Part shown: positions 24,690-32,882 of the stretch, piece by piece
Numbering within the stretch: position 1 is the stretch's first letter
How the letters are laid out: every line of letters starts with the position of its first letter
Assembly: GCA_903970165.1 (NCBI GenBank)
Contig: CAJCHZ010000028.1
Location: forward strand, 1-64,000
Length of the DNA: 64,000 bases
Source of the DNA: Betaproteobacteria bacterium
Lineage (GTDB): Bacteria; Acidobacteriota; Terriglobia; Acidiferrales; UBA7541
Direction of reading: 5' to 3'
The notes under the pieces: model-generated
Seen by the model: only the letters and a program-made list of their open reading frames with translations
The model's database searches: none
What the model was told of the DNA's origin: nothing
Made by a program: the position numbers and the translations under genes

Positions 24690-26186
24690 CTACTCACTTA
24701 TCCGGAAGTACTGCCTCCAACCTACTTCTTGCCCCACCAACACATCAGCTCTATAAATTCCTGGACGCATATTTAAGGGAAAACTCCAGGAACGTTCCTG
24801 TGTTTCGCCGGTTCGAAGGTTGATTTTAATGGGATCGCCACGAGTGACGGGATGGTTGTCGACATCATAGATTTGCAACTGGACGATATCTCTCAAAGGT
24901 TCCATTGCCTGGAATGCAGCGACGACCGTTGCAAAGTCATCGCGAGCCGAAAAATCCACCTTCATTTCCTTTGGAAAAGGTACTTTTCCTTTTTGCGGTT
25001 TGCCATGGGTAATCATTCCGAAAGAGATGTTGCGTCCAGCCGTGATTGGTGCAGTGAATTGGTTCGTGGACCATAAAGTTTGTAGGGGTGCCAGCGTACC
25101 AGTTAAGTCGGCATTCGCTAAACCGATCGGAACGACTGATCCAGTTGCCGTGAATGTGTCACCTGCAGAATAAACGCGTGGTTCGGGTATCGTCCCGCCT
25201 AACAGGCCCAACACCTCGCCCTGATCGTTTAATACCGGACCACCCGTGGCGGTTGAGTCAAACGTCCCTGAAATGCTGAGCCGATCCCCCCAGCCTTCAT
25301 GATTCTCGGTACCAGCGATCTGTCCGTCCGAGATCACACGGGCGCCGTCCGGCTTGGTATCGAGCCAATAACAGCGATCACCCACCGCGACGGATTTGGT
25401 ATCCGCTCGATGCAGTTTGGCACTTTTTCCTGCAGCAACGTTGAGCAGCGCCCAGTCCTGTCGCCGATTCCATGCAAGAACCGTATCCGATTGAATTTGG
25501 CTCCCATCCGATAGACGTATCCTAAGAGCGTGAGCCCCATCAATTGCCCGAAAGGCGGTCAGAAGCAGTCCGTTCTCGAGAAAAAACCCCGACGCAGTTT
25601 CCATCGAGCGCCCCTTGTCGTCGAGTTTCTCAATAAAGGCGCTGGCGGTCACAGCACGCGCATATATCTCCGCTGCCGTCGGGAGTGGCGGCTCTTTTCT
25701 TACGAAGTCCTCAGGCCGCTTCCCGGCCACGACTTCGAAACTCAAAGCTCCGGCAGATTCCCCATCTACATGCGACTCGAAAGACCACATGCCCGCAGAG
25801 GTTTCTTCCAAAAGCGGTATCTTCCAGAATCCCCCGAATCTGGCTTGCGTTGCCGGATAATCGAAGCTCTGCATTACAACTAGCTGACCATTCGGTCCGT
25901 GGAGTGTGCCCTCGCAATGATGGGTGCCACGCGGAGCTTCCCACTCGAAATACACGATTATCTGGCGATCATCGGGAACGAAGAAAGTCGTACGTGGGTC
26001 GGCCATCACAAATGAGCCGCCGCGTGAATCTCCTTTAGTCCCTGCCACGGACCGCACCATCTTGACTTTAGGGCCTGACGCCGGAACTCCTGCCGCCTGC
26101 TGTTTACTCCCTACTGGCTTGGGGCCAATTAAAAGTAACAGGACAGCAGAAGTCATTAATTGGAGAAGGGCTCGAGAGTGACGCAT
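24690..26186 (-). CDS. Trypsin-fold protein with altered catalytic triad
   Basis: A ~498-residue exported protein (start ATG 26186 or 26213). A beta-sandwich-like domain (about 50-160) precedes a trypsin-like domain (about 180-350). Against HtrA-like proteases, the His position in LLLTAFRAIDGAH is Arg, the Asp is kept in NRRQDWALL, and the Ser of GNSGGPV is Thr in STATGGPVLND. Two of three triad residues are changed, so it is probably not a peptidase. A third domain (about 400-498: DIVQLQIYDVDNHPVTRGD) is beta-rich. It may bind peptides or envelope ligands. Confidence 0.65.
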   Translation of the reverse strand: MRHSRALLQLMTSAVLLLLIGPKPVGSKQQAAGVPASGPKVKMVRSVAGTKGDSRGGSFVMADPRTTFFVPDDRQIIVYFEWEAPRGTHHCEGTLHGPNGQLVVMQSFDYPATQARFGGFWKIPLLEETSAGMWSFESHVDGESAGALSFEVVAGKRPEDFVRKEPPLPTAAEIYARAVTASAFIEKLDDKGRSMETASGFFLENGLLLTAFRAIDGAHALRIRLSDGSQIQSDTVLAWNRRQDWALLNVAAGKSAKLHRADTKSVAVGDRCYWLDTKPDGARVISDGQIAGTENHEGWGDRLSISGTFDSTATGGPVLNDQGEVLGLLGGTIPEPRVYSAGDTFTATGSVVPIGLANADLTGTLAPLQTLWSTNQFTAPITAGRNISFGMITHGKPQKGKVPFPKEMKVDFSARDDFATVVAAFQAMEPLRDIVQLQIYDVDNHPVTRGDPIKINLRTGETQERSWSFPLNMRPGIYRADVLVGQEVGWRQYFRISE

Positions 26187-26549
26187 ACCTTGCTTTCTGT
26201 GTTCTCGAATCATAGTCGATGGCTTACAGTTTGATCGGACGATTACTATACTAAGAGTGGTTGTAGGGTACAGCCAGACGCAAAGAAGATTGTGATAATG
26301 AATGCGAGTCTTGGTCGCGTAATCGGCGACTCACCCACCACCATATTCCGCCCTCATTTGACGCGCCAGACATTTCGCGAGACCATGGGAGTTTTGGATA
26401 GGGTGCTAAAATGTCTCTGGTTCTACAGTACGCCGTCGGTATGCTCCAGGAAGTCGCAGCCGTCGTGCCTTTTCTCGCTTCGAACTCGAACCGTACGAAC
26501 TGTGTTACCGCCGTCAATGGCGGCACCTCCAGGAGTCTCGCTTAATCTG
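26187..26549. other. Intergenic DNA between divergent genes, no gene seen
   Basis: The reading frame of the ACT protein is open through part of this stretch, but the translation lacks protein character before about 26550. No clear promoter pair or repeat was recognised. Confidence 0.4.
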
Positions 26550-26954
26550 ATGAGTCTTTCCCTGCGTCGCTTTCACCTCTCTCTTATGCCCGAAAGTTTC
26601 GCCATCGTCGGCTTCCATCCGACCACTGACATCCCCGCTTGGGCCATGCAAGGCCCATTTTTTTCCATCACTCGCAGCAGCGATGAACTCTCCATCGTCG
26701 TCGAAGAATCCCAGGTCCCTCAGGGCGTCCAATCCCAGGGCGGCTGGCGCGTCATGAAAGTCCACGGCCCATTCGTACTCACCGAAGTCGGCGTCCTCGC
26801 CTCTCTCGCTGGTCCGCTCGCCGCCGCCAAAATCAGCTCCTTCGTAATATCGACATTTGATACCGATTACCTTCTCGTCGCAGAGGAAAATCTCTCAGCA
26901 GCCATCTCCACGCTCGAGCGTGCAGGACACTCTTTTCAAAGGACCCAACCCTGA
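26550..26954 (+). CDS. ACT-domain protein
   Basis: A 134-residue protein with ACT-like folds: FAIVGFHPTTDIPAWAMQGPFFSITRSSDELSIVVEE, then WRVMKVHGPFVLTEVGVLASLAGPLAAAKISSFVISTFDTDYLLV. This matches small two-ACT proteins (CASTOR-like, DUF2241-type) that bind amino acids. The ATG at 26550 lies 14 bases after AGGAG, longer than usual, so the exact start is uncertain. Its TGA overlaps the ATG of the M1 aminopeptidase (TGATG), so the two are translationally coupled. This suggests an amino-acid-sensing partner of the peptidase. Confidence 0.7.
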   Translation: MSLSLRRFHLSLMPESFAIVGFHPTTDIPAWAMQGPFFSITRSSDELSIVVEESQVPQGVQSQGGWRVMKVHGPFVLTEVGVLASLAGPLAAAKISSFVISTFDTDYLLVAEENLSAAISTLERAGHSFQRTQP

Positions 26955-29614
26955 TGCGCATCGCACCACGTACGACCGCCTCTTCGCGCCACCATCGCTC
27001 GGCAATCCTCGCTTTCGCCGGACTGTTCCTTGCGATTCTACTCCTTGCGCACTTCGCGCCTCACCTCCGCGCCGACGAACCCTACGCCCGCAGCCGCAAC
27101 TACGACCTCCAGCACTCCAAAATTGCACTGCGCTTCGATCTGGACCACCAAAAAGTCATCGGCGACGTAACTCACACCCTCACGATCCTCCGAGACTCCA
27201 CCTCGAAAATTGTTTTCGATTCCGCAGGCCTCACGATTCAGAACGTCACCGTAAACAAATCCACCGCCAAATTCGAAACCAAAGACGACAAGCTAGTCAT
27301 TTCGCTCTCCACGCCGGCCCACGCCGGCGAAAAATTCGATGTCAACGTCCGCTACGAAGCCAAGCCCACAAAAGGTCTCTACTTCATCCTTCCCGACAAA
27401 GACTATCCCGATCGTCCCAAGGAAATTTGGACACAAGGCGAATCCGAAGACACGCGCTACTACCTCCCGACCTACGACTACCCGAACGACCGTCTCACTA
27501 CGGAAACAATTCTCACCGTTCCTTCCACTTGGATCACCGTCGCCAACGGCAAGCTGATCAACGTCGTCGACGCGCCCAACAACATGAAAACTTGGACTTG
27601 GCGCGAATCCGTCCCCAGCTCCACGTATCTCATCACCGTAGTCGCCGGTGAATTCGAGGAAGTGAAGGATTCATGGCATGGCCTCCCCGTCACCTACTAC
27701 GCCCCCAAAGGCCGCGGCGATCGCCTCCCCATCAATTACGGCCGCACACCGCAAATGATCGAGCTCTTCAGCAAAAAACTGGGCGTCGATTACCCTTGGG
27801 AAAAATACGCGCAATCCATGGTGGATGATTTTGTGGCCGGCGGCATGGAAAACTCCAGCGCCACCACGAACACTAGCGACTCTCTTCAGCATCCCAAGCT
27901 CGCTCCCGAATACTACACGGGCCAGGACGACCTCATCTCTCACGAACTCGGCCACCAATGGTTCGGCGACCTTGTCACCTGTAAAGACTGGGGCGACATC
28001 TGGCTCAACGAAGGTTTTGCAACTTTCATGGAAACCGTCTGGGCGGAAGCTCACTTCGGCAAAGACCAAGCGGACTATGTAAGGTGGGCAAATGCGCACG
28101 AATGGTTCGCGCAAACAAATCTCTACAACAAGCCCATCGTTCGCCACGACTTCAACGATTCCAGCGAATTCGACGGTAACGCCTACACCAAAGGGGGCTG
28201 GGTCCTCTACATGCTGCGGCACCAGCTTGGCGAGGATGCCTTCTATCGCGCCCTCAAGCACTATCTCGAAGTAAATCGCGGCAAAAACGTGGTCACCGCC
28301 GACCTCTCCAAAGCCATAGAAGAAACGACGCACGCCAACGTAGACGAATTCTTCAATCAATGGCTCTACAACGCAGGCGCTCCCAAATTCGATCTCAGCT
28401 ACAAGTACGACGACGCCAAGCACGAACTGGCGCTCACCGTAAAACAAACACAAAAAGTGGAAGACCGCGTCGGCCTCTTTCGGATTCCCACCGACGTCGA
28501 AATCACCACCGCCTCCGGTCCAAAACTTTTCCCCATCACGGCTTACCGGGATACTCAGACTTTTTCTTTTCCCGCGGATTCCGCCCCGCTGATGGTCCTC
28601 TTTGATAAAGGCGGCCACATCCTCAAATCCGCCGAATTTCATAAAGAAAAAAAGGAGTGGCTCTACCAGTTGAAAAACGCCGGCGAACTCGCCGACCGCC
28701 TCGATGCCGTCTCCGCACTCGGCAAACTCAAGAACGACGACGATGTCGTCGCGGCTCTTGGCGACACGCTTCACAACGATAAGGCCTGGGGCGCCCGCGC
28801 CAACTCTGCCGACGCTCTCGGCGAACTAGGTAGCCCCGCCGCCTCCAAGCAACTCCTCGATGCGCTCAACAGCGCGAAGGAACCCTGGGTGCGTAATCGC
28901 ATCGCCGCGGCCCTCGGCAATTTCAAAGATGACCCCGCTATCATTGCCAGGCTGACTGCCATCGCCAAGGAGGACACTTCCTATCGCGCCCGTGGTTCCG
29001 CTCTTCTCGCGTTAGGTCACCTCAAGCCCGCCGGCGCCCTCGCAACGCTCGAAGCCTCAGTCGCCGCCGATTCTCCTGACGGTTTCCTCCGCAACGCGGC
29101 TCTCCGTTCCATGGGCCCTCTGGGCGATGACAAAGCAGTCCCGCTCCTGCAGCAGTGGTCCGCCGTAGGCAAGCCCACCGAATCGCGTACCGCCGCCATC
29201 GCGAGCCTCGCGCGCCTTCAAAAGGACAACAAAGACATCACCAATCAAATCGCCTCGTTTCTCGACGAGCCCCACTTCCCCGTCCGTGTGGCCAGCATCT
29301 TCGCCCTGGGTGCGCGCGGTGACGCCTCCGCTATCCCCGCTCTGGAAGCCCTTCTCAAGCGCGACGACCTGAGCATCGAAATGGTCCCTATGATTAAAGG
29401 CCAAATCGCCCAACTGAAATCCCCATCAGCCAGCAAACGGCATGGCCGCGAAGAACCTGACGAGGAAGAAGACGCGGACTCAACCCAACCAGCAGCTTCG
29501 GGCAACGATCAAGCCGCCATCACAAAGCGCCTCGATCGCCTCGATCACCTGATGCAAGAAACGCTCGACCGACTGAAAACAATCGAAACCCGTCTCCCAC
29601 CTCCAAAGCAATAG
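26954..29614 (+). CDS. M1 family metallo-aminopeptidase with C-terminal HEAT repeats
   Basis: An 886-residue exported protein (signal helix FAGLFLAILLLAHFAPHLRA). The M1 features are complete: exopeptidase motif GGMEN (about 295-299), zinc motif HELGHQW (about 329-335) with the third ligand Glu in NEGFATF, and the usual N-terminal beta-saddle. Residues about 560-800 form HEAT/PBS-lyase repeats (GELADRLDAVSALGKLKND, AADSPDGFLRNAALRSMGPL). The C-terminus is an acidic linker and a short coiled coil. It removes N-terminal residues from peptides; substrate range is unknown. The HEAT tail replaces the ERAP-type C-domain. Confidence 0.9.
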   Translation: MRIAPRTTASSRHHRSAILAFAGLFLAILLLAHFAPHLRADEPYARSRNYDLQHSKIALRFDLDHQKVIGDVTHTLTILRDSTSKIVFDSAGLTIQNVTVNKSTAKFETKDDKLVISLSTPAHAGEKFDVNVRYEAKPTKGLYFILPDKDYPDRPKEIWTQGESEDTRYYLPTYDYPNDRLTTETILTVPSTWITVANGKLINVVDAPNNMKTWTWRESVPSSTYLITVVAGEFEEVKDSWHGLPVTYYAPKGRGDRLPINYGRTPQMIELFSKKLGVDYPWEKYAQSMVDDFVAGGMENSSATTNTSDSLQHPKLAPEYYTGQDDLISHELGHQWFGDLVTCKDWGDIWLNEGFATFMETVWAEAHFGKDQADYVRWANAHEWFAQTNLYNKPIVRHDFNDSSEFDGNAYTKGGWVLYMLRHQLGEDAFYRALKHYLEVNRGKNVVTADLSKAIEETTHANVDEFFNQWLYNAGAPKFDLSYKYDDAKHELALTVKQTQKVEDRVGLFRIPTDVEITTASGPKLFPITAYRDTQTFSFPADSAPLMVLFDKGGHILKSAEFHKEKKEWLYQLKNAGELADRLDAVSALGKLKNDDDVVAALGDTLHNDKAWGARANSADALGELGSPAASKQLLDALNSAKEPWVRNRIAAALGNFKDDPAIIARLTAIAKEDTSYRARGSALLALGHLKPAGALATLEASVAADSPDGFLRNAALRSMGPLGDDKAVPLLQQWSAVGKPTESRTAAIASLARLQKDNKDITNQIASFLDEPHFPVRVASIFALGARGDASAIPALEALLKRDDLSIEMVPMIKGQIAQLKSPSASKRHGREEPDEEEDADSTQPAASGNDQAAITKRLDRLDHLMQETLDRLKTIETRLPPPKQ

Positions 29615-29630
29615 CTCCCCCAATAAATAT

Positions 29631-29652
29631 GGCGCCGACCTAAATCGGCGCC
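29631..29652 (+). terminator. Hairpin after the aminopeptidase gene
   Basis: GGCGCCGA / TCGGCGCC, 8-bp perfect arms, loop CCTAAA, 17 bp after the stop codon. No U tract follows at once; pyrimidine-rich DNA lies about 50 bp further. Confidence 0.5.
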
Positions 29653-29745
29653 ACAAAATTCTCCGTTCTCTATGCGCTCCGTCCTCTGTGTCCTCTGCGT
29701 TAAGCTTCTTTTTTCTTTTGATTTTTCTCTCTCGTCTCTTCTCTT

Positions 29746-31059
29746 CTACGGCTCCGCCAACAAAATCCTCAAATCCCGCATATTATTCCCGGTTGGCCCG
29801 GTAATAATCGTATCCCCCAACCGCGCAAAATAAGAATACGAGTCACTCTCCCGAAACATAAACCGCGCATTCAACCCAATCGCCTGCCCCCGTTCAAAAG
29901 TCTCCCCGTCCGCGACCGCACCAGCCGCCGGACTATTCCCATCCACTCCATCCGTCCCCGCGCTCAACACCGCAATGTTCTTCCCCGCAATTTTCTTCAC
30001 GCAAGCCAGAACAAACGCCGCATTTCTCCCGCCAATGCCTTTCCCCTTGACCGGCGAACTAACCTCTCCATCCGCAATCACGGCAACGCGCTGCCCCGGA
30101 TGCGCCTTGCGCTCCGCGTCAAGCTGCCCCAACAAATATTCCGCCGCCTTCTCCACCGGCCAATCATCGGTCGTGTTATCGCACCGCGTCACAAATCCTT
30201 TCGCCTCTGCTGCGTGATGCGCCGGATGAAACAAATCCTCCAATCCCAGCAACAACGAAAACCGTGCATTCCCGAACGACGCATGTCCCTCTTTCGGCGT
30301 ATCCGGCATTTTCTCTTCGTCCATCCACCGCAAAAGCCTCGCCGGCAATTTCCCCCGCAAAGAAAACTCCTCTATCACACGTCGCACATCCGCAATGGAA
30401 GTTGGATCAGGCAAACTCGGCCCCGAAGCCAAAGCCGATTCCTTCTCAACAGGCACATCGCTGACCGCCAGCGTAATTTTCGTCGCCCTCCCCGCCGCCA
30501 CCGCGAGCCTCCCGCCCTTTACCGCCGACACATGCTTCCGCACTGTATTCATCGCATCAATCGACGCCCCGCAAGTCACCAGGGCCCGATGCATTTGCCG
30601 CACATCTTCCAGCGTCATGCGCTCGTCCAGCGGCAATTCCACCAATGCCGATCCGCCTCCCGACAAGAGAAAAAACACAATCGTCTTCTCGTCACACTCT
30701 TTCAAAAGCTCCAGAATGGCCTCCGCCGCTTTCCAGCTCTGCTCATCCGGCGTCGGATGCCCGCCACGAAAATACTTCATACCCGGTACCGCATTCTCGG
30801 GGGCCGTAGGCGCCGCAACAATCCCCTCCAACAAAAATCCGCCGGCCAGCAATCCTGCCAGTCCTTCCACCATCGCGTGCGCCGCTTTCCCGATCGCCAC
30901 CACGCGCACTCGTTCAAATCCCTGCAAATCCACTGCGCCACCTGGCAGACGCAAAGTCATACCTTCGCGCCGCAGTTTCCTCTGCATCGCTTCCGGAATA
31001 TCTATCGCCGAAATGGTTTCCTGGAAAATCCGGCGGGCAAGTTGCTTCAGTTCCGCCAT
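29746..31059 (-). CDS. Glycerate 2-kinase (MOFRL/DUF4147 type)
   Basis: A 437-residue kinase that phosphorylates D-glycerate to 2-phosphoglycerate with ATP. Family features: VVAIGKAAHAMVEG near the N-terminus, HPTPDEQS, FLLSGGGSALVE, NTVRKHVSAVKGGRLA, SDVP, and the C-terminal MOFRL domain with GIGGRNAAFVLA and SAGTDGVDGNSPAAGA. The upstream glyoxylate reductase gene ends 21 bp before it, so the pair turns glyoxylate or hydroxypyruvate into 2-phosphoglycerate for glycolysis. Confidence 0.92.
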   Translation of the reverse strand: MAELKQLARRIFQETISAIDIPEAMQRKLRREGMTLRLPGGAVDLQGFERVRVVAIGKAAHAMVEGLAGLLAGGFLLEGIVAAPTAPENAVPGMKYFRGGHPTPDEQSWKAAEAILELLKECDEKTIVFFLLSGGGSALVELPLDERMTLEDVRQMHRALVTCGASIDAMNTVRKHVSAVKGGRLAVAAGRATKITLAVSDVPVEKESALASGPSLPDPTSIADVRRVIEEFSLRGKLPARLLRWMDEEKMPDTPKEGHASFGNARFSLLLGLEDLFHPAHHAAEAKGFVTRCDNTTDDWPVEKAAEYLLGQLDAERKAHPGQRVAVIADGEVSSPVKGKGIGGRNAAFVLACVKKIAGKNIAVLSAGTDGVDGNSPAAGAVADGETFERGQAIGLNARFMFRESDSYSYFARLGDTIITGPTGNNMRDLRILLAEP

Positions 31060-31080
31060 AGAAAGGTCGCCGAAAAAAAC

Positions 31081-32061
31081 TCAGCTCGCCTTCAACGCCT
31101 GAGGATTCAGCATATTCGCCGGTTTCTGCCCTTTAAAAAAAGCCACCACATTTTCCGCTGCCATGCAAGCCATCTTCGTCCGCGTCTCAATCGAAGCCGA
31201 AGCCAAATGCGGCGCCAGCACCACGTTCGGTCTCTTCAATCCCGCATGAATGAACGGCTCATTCTCATACACATCCAGCGCCGCCCCCGCAATCTTGCCG
31301 CTCTCCAATGCGTGTACCAGCGCCGCTTCGTCCACCACCGGCCCGCGCGCCGTATTGATCAAGAACGCCGTCGGCTTCATTCGGTGGAACCGCGCCCCGT
31401 CGAACATCCCGCGCGTCTCCGGCAGCAACGGCACATGCAGGCTCACGAAGTCCGATTCCGCCAGCAAATCGGTCATCCCACGATACGTCGCTTTCAACTC
31501 CTTCTCCACCGCTTCTGGCGCCTGCACCGCGTCAGCATAAACCACCTTCATCTGAAAACCCAGCGCACGCCGCGCCATCGCCTTTCCAATCCGCCCAAAT
31601 CCTACAATCCCCAGCGTCTTCCCCCAGACGTCTGTCCCCACCAATTGGTCCAGGTCCCAGCCCTTCCACGCGCCGGATCTCGCCAGCGCCTCTCCTTCGC
31701 TCACTCGCCGCGCCACTGCCATCATCAATGCCCACGCAAAATCCGCCGTCGTTTCGTCCAGCACACCGGGCGTATTCGTCGCCACTACGCCGCGTTTCGT
31801 GCAAGCATCCAAATCAATATTGTCGAATCCCACCGCAACATTCGCGGCAATTCGCAATTTCGGCGCCGCGTTCAGCAATTCCTGGTTCACTTTCTCCGTC
31901 AGCAAACACACCAATCCCTCTTTATCCCTTAGCTTCTGCAACATCTCATTCTTCGAAATCGATTCCGCTTCCTTCCAATACTCCACATCGCATCCGGCAT
32001 TTAAAATCGCCTGCGCCGCCGGAAACAACGGCCGCGTCGCCAGCACCTTCGGTTTCGCCAT
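31081..32061 (-). CDS. D-glycerate dehydrogenase / glyoxylate reductase
   Basis: A 326-residue D-2-hydroxyacid dehydrogenase of the GRHPR group. It has substrate loop VAVGFDNIDLDAC, the nucleotide motif GFGRIG (154-159), Arg in INTARGPVVDE, Glu in DVYENEP and the catalytic His in LAPHLASAS. It reduces glyoxylate to glycolate or hydroxypyruvate to D-glycerate using NAD(P)H. The glycerate kinase follows in the same operon, favouring the hydroxypyruvate/glycerate direction. Confidence 0.92.
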   Translation of the reverse strand: MAKPKVLATRPLFPAAQAILNAGCDVEYWKEAESISKNEMLQKLRDKEGLVCLLTEKVNQELLNAAPKLRIAANVAVGFDNIDLDACTKRGVVATNTPGVLDETTADFAWALMMAVARRVSEGEALARSGAWKGWDLDQLVGTDVWGKTLGIVGFGRIGKAMARRALGFQMKVVYADAVQAPEAVEKELKATYRGMTDLLAESDFVSLHVPLLPETRGMFDGARFHRMKPTAFLINTARGPVVDEAALVHALESGKIAGAALDVYENEPFIHAGLKRPNVVLAPHLASASIETRTKMACMAAENVVAFFKGQKPANMLNPQALKAS

Positions 32062-32142
32062 GATTCTCCTCGCCAGTCCCCTGCTGAATTTCGGACCATC
32101 AAGCTACCACTTTCCGCAGCCGCTTACCGGCGAATTCCGCGC

Positions 32143-32466
32143 TTACCTTTTCCCTCGCTCCCGGCTGCCCTGTGCTCCCGCCACGCTCATCCGATGCACT
32201 TCGTAACGGTTCAAGCCGGCCCGCACCGAAGGGTCCTGCTCCATCAGCTGCCTCACTTCCCCCTCGTCGTCGGCTTCAAAAACGCCTATCCCAAACGCCC
32301 CGGCGGCCGCCAGCACCGGACCGTAAACCAGGATCTTTCCATCATTAAACAAATCCTTCGCATACTGCCCGTGCTCCCGCATCAATTCCCTTTCTTCCGG
32401 TGTTATGTCCCCCGGAAAAGTAGCCCGCGGCGGAATCAACTTCATAAAGTAGTGTTGTTTGCTCAT
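32143..32466 (-). CDS. YciI-like protein
   Basis: A 107-residue protein of the YCII-related ferredoxin-like fold. It has MSKQHYFMKLIPPRATFPGDITPEERELMREHGQYAKDL, then GKILVYGPVL and GIGVFEADDEGEVRQLMEQDP. The conserved His in the helix (REHGQYA) and Asp in the last part match the putative active site of the family, whose role is poorly known. It precedes the glyoxylate reductase by 81 bp on the same strand and may share its transcript. Confidence 0.85.
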   Translation of the reverse strand: MSKQHYFMKLIPPRATFPGDITPEERELMREHGQYAKDLFNDGKILVYGPVLAAAGAFGIGVFEADDEGEVRQLMEQDPSVRAGLNRYEVHRMSVAGAQGSRERGKR

Positions 32467-32808
32467 AAGCCGCCAATAATACCACTCCCAAATTCGTGTG
32501 TGGCGCCGGGTTTACCCCGGCGCTCGGGGGCTTATCCCCGCGCTCGGCCCCACACGGCGCCAAGCCCCGTGACAGCGAAGCGGCCGGGGGCAGAAAAGCG
32601 ATGCGCCTAAGTGTCTCTTCCTGGGCCACACTAGAAGAAGATGTAGATCGCCCAATCAACGCAATATTAACGATTGCCGATAGCAGAACAAATAGATGAG
32701 AAGTTTCAAACTGCAAAGGCAACCATCCGCGCAAACTTATTCCGGCTGATGCTTCGCCCTCTGTGGCGTAGAACGATGACCGGACAGTTATCTCGTGAGT
32801 TAATAGTC
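32467..32808. other. Intergenic DNA with GC-rich palindromes
   Basis: About 32497-32560 holds overlapping palindromes (CGCCGGG-TTTA-CCCCGGCG, GGGGGC-TTAT-CCCC, and outer GTGTGG/CCACAC), which look like a repetitive extragenic palindrome. The rest shows no coding sequence. Confidence 0.4.
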
Positions 32809-32839
32809 TTGCGACCTAAGTCGCGCGATGTTAGTCTCT
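32809..32839 (+). promoter_or_regulatory. Promoter of the TonB-C protein gene
   Basis: TTGCGA (32809-32814), 17-bp spacer, TAGTCT (32832-32837). The GATGTTAGTCTCT overlapping the -10 is identical to that at 12806-12818 before the paralogous island gene. Confidence 0.6.
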
Positions 32840-32882
32840 GCCGAATAACCCATCCGTTTGTCAAAGCAGAAAGGAACCACCA

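Noticed and set aside
30100..31932. 610-codon forward frame opposite the glycerate kinase and glyoxylate reductase genes
   Set aside because: It is the antisense of two clear genes, has no recognisable motif and an Arg/His-rich composition typical of shadow frames.
32497..32560. Possible CRISPR or riboswitch in the GC-rich palindromic stretch
   Set aside because: There are overlapping palindromes but no regularly spaced repeats and no known aptamer pattern; a repetitive extragenic palindrome is more likely.
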